Position numbers and translations under genes: made by a program. A DNA stretch of 17,452 nucleotides from contig DATJJW010000082.1 in the NCBI GenBank assembly GCA_035491935.1, forward strand, positions 1 through 17,452, in the 5' to 3' direction. This DNA comes from DATJJW01 sp035491935. Its GTDB lineage: Bacteria > Pseudomonadota > Alphaproteobacteria > ATCC43930 > CGMCC-115725. Under the pieces are notes generated by a model. It saw only the letters and a program-made list of their open reading frames with translations, was not told where the DNA came from and made no database searches. Below are positions 14,113-17,452 of this stretch, one piece after another. Position 1 is the stretch's first letter; each line of letters begins with the position of its first letter.

Positions 14113-15129
14113 ATGACCGCGCTGCGCCCCGAAAGCTGGATACGGCCGATGCCGGCGGGGCTGTTCGTCGAGCCGGGCGGCTTCTACATCGATCCGGTGC
14201 GCAGGGTCGATCGCGCGATCGTGACCCACGGCCATTCGGACCACGCGCGGCCCGACCAGACACATGTGCTGGCGACGCCTGAGACCCTTGCCATCATGAA
14301 GCTGCGCCTGGGCGAACGCGCGGGACGCCGGCACCAGGCCCTCGGCTATGGCGAAACCATCCGCATCGGCGAGGTCGACCTGAAGCTGGTGCCGGCCGGC
14401 CATGTGCTGGGCAGCGCGCAGGCCGTGCTGGAATATCGCAGCCAACGTGTCGTCGTTTCCGGTGATTACAAGCGCCGGCTCGACCCGACATGCAGGCCCT
14501 TCGAGGTTGTGCCCTGCGACCTCTTCGTCACCGAGGCGACGTTTGGGCTACCTGTGTTCCGCCACCCGGACGCCAGGCAGGAAATCGACCGCCTGCTGCA
14601 CTCTGTCCGGCTGTTTCCGGAGCGCTGCCACCTGGTCGGCGCCTATGCGCTGGGCAAGGCACAGCGGGTGATCGCGACGTTGCGCGCGTGCGGCTACGAC
14701 GCGCCGATCTATATCCATGGCGGGCTCCTCGCCATGTGTGATCTCTACCAGGCCCATGGCGTGGAACTCGGCGAATTGCGCCATGTCACCGGTGTTCCCA
14801 AATCCCAGCTCGAAGGGCAGATCGTGGTGGCGCCGCCTTCGGCGATGAATGATTTGTGGTCGCGGCGCCTGCCGGACCCGCTGGTCGCCTTCGCCTCCGG
14901 CTGGATGCGGGTCAAGCAGCGCGCCCGCCAGCGCGGGGTCGAGCTGCCGCTGGTGATTTCGGACCATGCGGATTGGGACGAGCTGGTCCAGACCATGCGC
15001 GACGTCCAGGCGCCGGAGATCTGGGTTACCCACGGCGGCGAGGAAGCGCTGATGCGTCAGGCGAGCCTCATGGGACTGAAGGCGCGTGCCCTTTCCCTGG
15101 TGGGCTATGATGACGAGGATGAGACGTGA
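14113..15129 (+). CDS. Ligase-associated DNA exonuclease (metallo-beta-lactamase / SNM1-like)
   Basis: A 338-residue metallo-beta-lactamase-fold nuclease of the ligase-associated exonuclease group. The metal-binding motif is HGHSDH (His39, His41, Asp43, His44). Other ligands are His97 in PAGHVLGSAQ and Asp118 in VVSGDYKRR, with TEATFG (140-145), then the CPSF/SNM1-type His285 in ISDHADWDE and His307 in WVTHGGEEA. It is expected to trim DNA ends before ligation in a bacterial repair system. The stop overlaps the start of the ATP-dependent ligase by 4 nt (GTGA, 15126-15129), giving translational coupling and supporting the assignment. It is cytoplasmic. The ATG at 14113 (MTALRPESWIRPMPAGLFVE) fits the family start. 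Confidence 0.94.
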   Translation: MTALRPESWIRPMPAGLFVEPGGFYIDPVRRVDRAIVTHGHSDHARPDQTHVLATPETLAIMKLRLGERAGRRHQALGYGETIRIGEVDLKLVPAGHVLGSAQAVLEYRSQRVVVSGDYKRRLDPTCRPFEVVPCDLFVTEATFGLPVFRHPDARQEIDRLLHSVRLFPERCHLVGAYALGKAQRVIATLRACGYDAPIYIHGGLLAMCDLYQAHGVELGELRHVTGVPKSQLEGQIVVAPPSAMNDLWSRRLPDPLVAFASGWMRVKQRARQRGVELPLVISDHADWDELVQTMRDVQAPEIWVTHGGEEALMRQASLMGLKARALSLVGYDDEDET

Positions 15130-16733
15130 TCCGTTTCGCTCGCTTCCTCGACGATCTGCTGTTCACGCCGCAGCGCAACGGCAAGCTCAGGCTTATGGTC
15201 GAATATTTCCGCACCATTCCCGATCCCGATCGCGGCTGGGCGCTGGCGGCGCTGACCGGCAGCCTCGATTTCGCCGAGGTGAAGCCGGCGGCGATCCGCG
15301 CGCTGGCCGCGGCTCGCGTCGATGCCGAGCTTTTCGGCTGGTCCTATGATTTCGTCGGCGATTTGGCAGAGACGGTGGCGCTGATCTGGCCGGCAGGGTC
15401 CCATGACGACCACGCGGCCGAGCCGGTCGAGGATGACGACACGCTGTCACTGACGGCCATCGTGACGGCGCTGTCCCAGGCCAAGCGCGGCCAGGCGCCG
15501 GATCTCTTGGCCGGCTGGATGGACCGGCTGGGCCCCACGGCGCGCTGGGCCTTGTTGAAGTTGGTGACCGGCGGGCTGCGGATCGGCGTTTCGGCCCGGC
15601 TCGCCAAGACCGCGCTCGCCCAATTCGGCAGCCAGCCGATCGAGGCGGTGGAGGAGGTCTGGCATGGGCAGAAGCCACCTTATGGGCCGCTTTTTGCCTG
15701 GCTCGACGGCCGGACCAGCCGACCGGATGCCGGCGAAGGGCCGATCTTCATGCCGCTGATGCTGGCCAACCCCTTGGAGGACGAGGATTTCGCCGCCCTC
15801 GATCCCACGCTTTATTTCGCCGAATGGAAATGGGACGGCATCCGAGTGCAACTGGCGGCGCGGGGCGGGGAGAAGCGTATCTGGTCGCGTGGCGCCGATG
15901 ATGCCTCGGCCGCATTTCCCGAGATGATCGAGGCGATGCCGGCGGATGTCGTGCTCGATGGCGAATTGCTGGTCGGCGAGGCGGCCAGTGGTTCAGGGGG
16001 CGAGGTCCGGCCGTTCAACGATCTGCAGCAGCGCCTCAATCGCAAGGTGCCGTCTGTGGCGATGCTGAAGGAGTATCCGGCCTTCGTCCGGCTCTATGAT
16101 GCGCTCTATATCGGCGGCGCCGATCTTCGGGGCTTGCCGCTGGAGGCGCGGCGGCAGCATCTGGAGGATTGGTACCGGGCAGCGCCGCGCCCACGCCTCG
16201 ACCTGTCGCCGCTCATCCCCTTCGCCGATTGGGCCGAGCTTGGCCGTCTGAGGGACGGTGCGCGCGAGGCCGGCATCGAGGGGCTGATGGTCAAGCGCCG
16301 GGACTCGACCTACGTTTCCGGCCGGCCGAAGGGGCCATGGTTCAAATGGAAGCGCGGCGCGCTGACGCTCGACTGCGTGCTGATGTATGCCCAGCGCGGC
16401 CATGGCAAGCGCTCGTCATTTTATTCCGACTACACCTTCGGCGCCTGGACGCCGGCGGGCGAGCTGGTGCCGGTCGGCAAGGCCTATTCGGGTTTCACGG
16501 ATGAGGAGCTGCTGCTGCTCGACCGCTGGGTGCGTCACCATACGACCAAGCGCTTCGGCCCGGTGCGCGAGGTCGAGCCGGGGCTGGTGCTGGAGATCGC
16601 CTTCGACAGCGTGCATACCTCGACCCGGCACAAATCCGGCCTCGCCATGCGCTTTCCGCGTGTCCACCGCATCCGTTGGGACAAGCCGATCGCCGAAGCG
16701 GATACGGTGGAGAACCTCAAGCGGCTGATGTGA
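15126..16733 (+). CDS. ATP-dependent DNA ligase (bacterial LigC/LigB-type, exonuclease-linked)
   Basis: A 535-residue ATP-dependent ligase. The N-terminal domain (about residues 1-200) is the helical DNA-binding domain found in larger bacterial and archaeal ligases, including TGGLRIGVSARLAKTALAQ (148-166). The nucleotidyltransferase core has motif I EWKWDGIR with adenylated Lys235, then LDGELLVGE (278-286), EGLMVKRRDSTY (385-396) and WFKWKRG (405-411). The C-terminal OB fold covers about 412-535. It seals nicks using ATP, distinct from the essential NAD-dependent LigA, which is not in this window. Start GTG at 15126 overlaps the exonuclease stop. Members of this group often occur with an Lhr-type helicase and a PdeM phosphoesterase; neither is here. 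Confidence 0.95.
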   Translation: MIRFARFLDDLLFTPQRNGKLRLMVEYFRTIPDPDRGWALAALTGSLDFAEVKPAAIRALAAARVDAELFGWSYDFVGDLAETVALIWPAGSHDDHAAEPVEDDDTLSLTAIVTALSQAKRGQAPDLLAGWMDRLGPTARWALLKLVTGGLRIGVSARLAKTALAQFGSQPIEAVEEVWHGQKPPYGPLFAWLDGRTSRPDAGEGPIFMPLMLANPLEDEDFAALDPTLYFAEWKWDGIRVQLAARGGEKRIWSRGADDASAAFPEMIEAMPADVVLDGELLVGEAASGSGGEVRPFNDLQQRLNRKVPSVAMLKEYPAFVRLYDALYIGGADLRGLPLEARRQHLEDWYRAAPRPRLDLSPLIPFADWAELGRLRDGAREAGIEGLMVKRRDSTYVSGRPKGPWFKWKRGALTLDCVLMYAQRGHGKRSSFYSDYTFGAWTPAGELVPVGKAYSGFTDEELLLLDRWVRHHTTKRFGPVREVEPGLVLEIAFDSVHTSTRHKSGLAMRFPRVHRIRWDKPIAEADTVENLKRLM

Positions 16734-16734
16734 G

Positions 16735-16768
16735 GGGCTCTGCGGCGTGTTTGCGGCCCTAATTATTT
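16735..16768 (+). terminator. Weak terminator candidate after the DNA ligase
   Basis: GGGC (16735-16738) can pair with GCCC (16756-16759), with a GC/GC inner pairing across a loose loop, followed by the AT-rich TAATTATTT (16760-16768). The stem is imperfect. It lies between the converging ligase and small exported protein genes, where a terminator is expected. Confidence 0.25.
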
Positions 16769-17047
16769 CGGCATCGTGTCCTGCACCAGATGCGCGCGCT
16801 TCGGCAGATGGTGCCTGGCCAGGCAATCATCGACATAGAGGTCGCGATTGTGCAGCGAGGTCCAGTTGGTGTTGGGGTACTTCTCGTTCGCCTGCTTGAT
16901 GCAGAGATCGCTTTGTGCCCAACGGCTCTGCGAGGTCGCCTGCACCGAATCCGGGGGCCGAATCTGCGCCAGCGCCGGGGATGCTGCCACCAGCAGAAGA
17001 GTGGACAGGCCCAGGATATTCATCGGCATCTTCGTCGGCGTCGTCAT
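16763..17047 (-). CDS. Small exported protein of unknown function
   Basis: A 94-residue protein with a clear signal peptide: polar MTTPTKMPMN, hydrophobic ILGLSTLLLVAASPAL, then AQ, with cleavage likely after ALA near residue 27. The mature part is about 67 residues, hydrophilic, with two cysteines (Cys49 in SDLCIKQAN, Cys75 in YVDDCLARHH) that could form one disulfide in the periplasm. Other visible features are NTNWTSLHNRDLYVDD and a basic RHHLPKRAH tail. I do not recognise a family. The ATG at 17047 overlaps the stop of the upstream VTT membrane protein by 4 nt (ATGA), so the two are probably co-expressed. An alternative start is the ATG at 17023 (MPMNILG is at residues 7-13). Confidence 0.72.
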   Translation of the reverse strand: MTTPTKMPMNILGLSTLLLVAASPALAQIRPPDSVQATSQSRWAQSDLCIKQANEKYPNTNWTSLHNRDLYVDDCLARHHLPKRAHLVQDTMPK

Positions 17048-17452
17048 TGGCTTGAGCCCTTGTCGTTGCGTATGAAGCGCAATCTAGGCAACAGAAGTGA
17101 CAATCCCAAGGCCACCACTGCGATCGCGACCGGAATGATCCAGCCCTTGCCGCCCAGCATGGCCTGGCTGCCGGCGGCACCCAGATCGGCATAGAACACG
17201 GTCATCGGCGCGATGCCGACCAGCGTGCCGATGGTGTAGGCCACGAACGGGATGGAGGTCAGGCCGAAGGCGTAGTTGACCGGCGTGTGCGGCATGACCG
17301 GCACCAGGCGCAGGATCGCCACGGTGCGCCAGCCGCCGCGTTCGGCCCGGACCAGGAAGTCGCCGAATTTCGGAATCGTCTCCGGCTTGATCCAGCCGGC
17401 ATTGAGGTAGCGGGCCAGGACGAAACAGATGATGGCGCCGCCGACGCCGCCG
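17044..17452 (-). CDS. TVP38/TMEM64 (VTT) family membrane protein, 5' end cut off by window edge
   Basis: An open frame runs from the stop at 17044 to the window edge. It reads GGVGGAIICFVLARYLNAG, then ERGGWRTVAILRLVPVMPHT, then VNYAFGLTSIPF, a helix, and LRFIRNDKGSSQ at the C-terminus. The R-L-x-P-x-x-P-x-x-x-x-N-Y-x-x-G motif and the re-entrant helix before it mark the VTT/SNARE-associated domain shared by DedA, TVP38 and TMEM41B. These membrane proteins act in lipid scrambling or envelope and small-molecule homeostasis. The last hydrophobic helix (IIPVAIAVVALGLSLLL) is followed by a positively charged cytoplasmic-type tail. It overlaps the downstream small exported protein by 4 nt. The N-terminus is outside the window. 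Confidence 0.88.
   Translation of the reverse strand, partial: GGVGGAIICFVLARYLNAGWIKPETIPKFGDFLVRAERGGWRTVAILRLVPVMPHTPVNYAFGLTSIPFVAYTIGTLVGIAPMTVFYADLGAAGSQAMLGGKGWIIPVAIAVVALGLSLLLPRLRFIRNDKGSSQ

Noticed and set aside
1..17452. Mobile element, prophage, CRISPR array or defence island
   Set aside because: No transposase, integrase, phage structural gene, direct-repeat array or terminal inverted repeats were seen; the codon character is uniform across the window apart from promoter gaps.

Overview
The window is GC-rich DNA, gene-dense, with strongly G/C-ending codons, 4-nt start/stop overlaps and a Rhizobiales/Rhodospirillales-style intergenic palindromic repeat (10332-10393). It reads as a chromosomal segment of a free-living, metabolically versatile alphaproteobacterium. 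No rRNA, tRNA, IS element, phage gene or CRISPR array was seen. The genus cannot be named from this sequence alone.

Left part (1-6797), small-molecule and stress functions. A truncated ABM-domain (antibiotic biosynthesis monooxygenase) gene lies divergent from a chloroperoxidase/arylesterase-type alpha/beta hydrolase. Next come a CynX/NimT-like MFS exporter and its divergent NimR-like AraC regulator. A minus-strand run follows: pirin (5767-5072), an AraC regulator (5005-4103), a possible 68-residue Cys/His-rich small protein (4086-3880) and a DoxX-type membrane protein. A LysR regulator (5886-6797) is divergent from pirin, across an AT-rich gap holding an 8-bp inverted repeat and a perfect TATAAT.

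Middle (6804-12380), one probable five-gene minus-strand operon. It runs: FAD-dependent fumarate reductase/APS-reductase-like flavoprotein, two-cluster 4Fe-4S ferredoxin (4-nt overlap), palindromic repeat, periplasmic binding protein, a permease made of two fused membrane domains, and an ATPase (4-nt overlap). The transporter is of the nitrate/taurine/sulfonate class. The likely logic is import of a small, probably sulfur-containing, organic anion followed by redox chemistry on it in the cytoplasm. The substrate is not determined. This is the best candidate here for an incompletely described system.

Right part (12671-17452). A YdhS-like FAD/NAD(P)-binding protein is divergent from the flavoprotein operon. 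Then come a ligase-associated metallo-beta-lactamase exonuclease and an ATP-dependent DNA ligase, overlapping by 4 nt. This is the bacterial DNA repair pair that often also travels with an Lhr-type helicase and a PdeM-type phosphoesterase, neither of which is present here. On the opposite strand, a TVP38/VTT membrane protein runs off the right edge and overlaps by 4 nt a small exported protein of unknown function.
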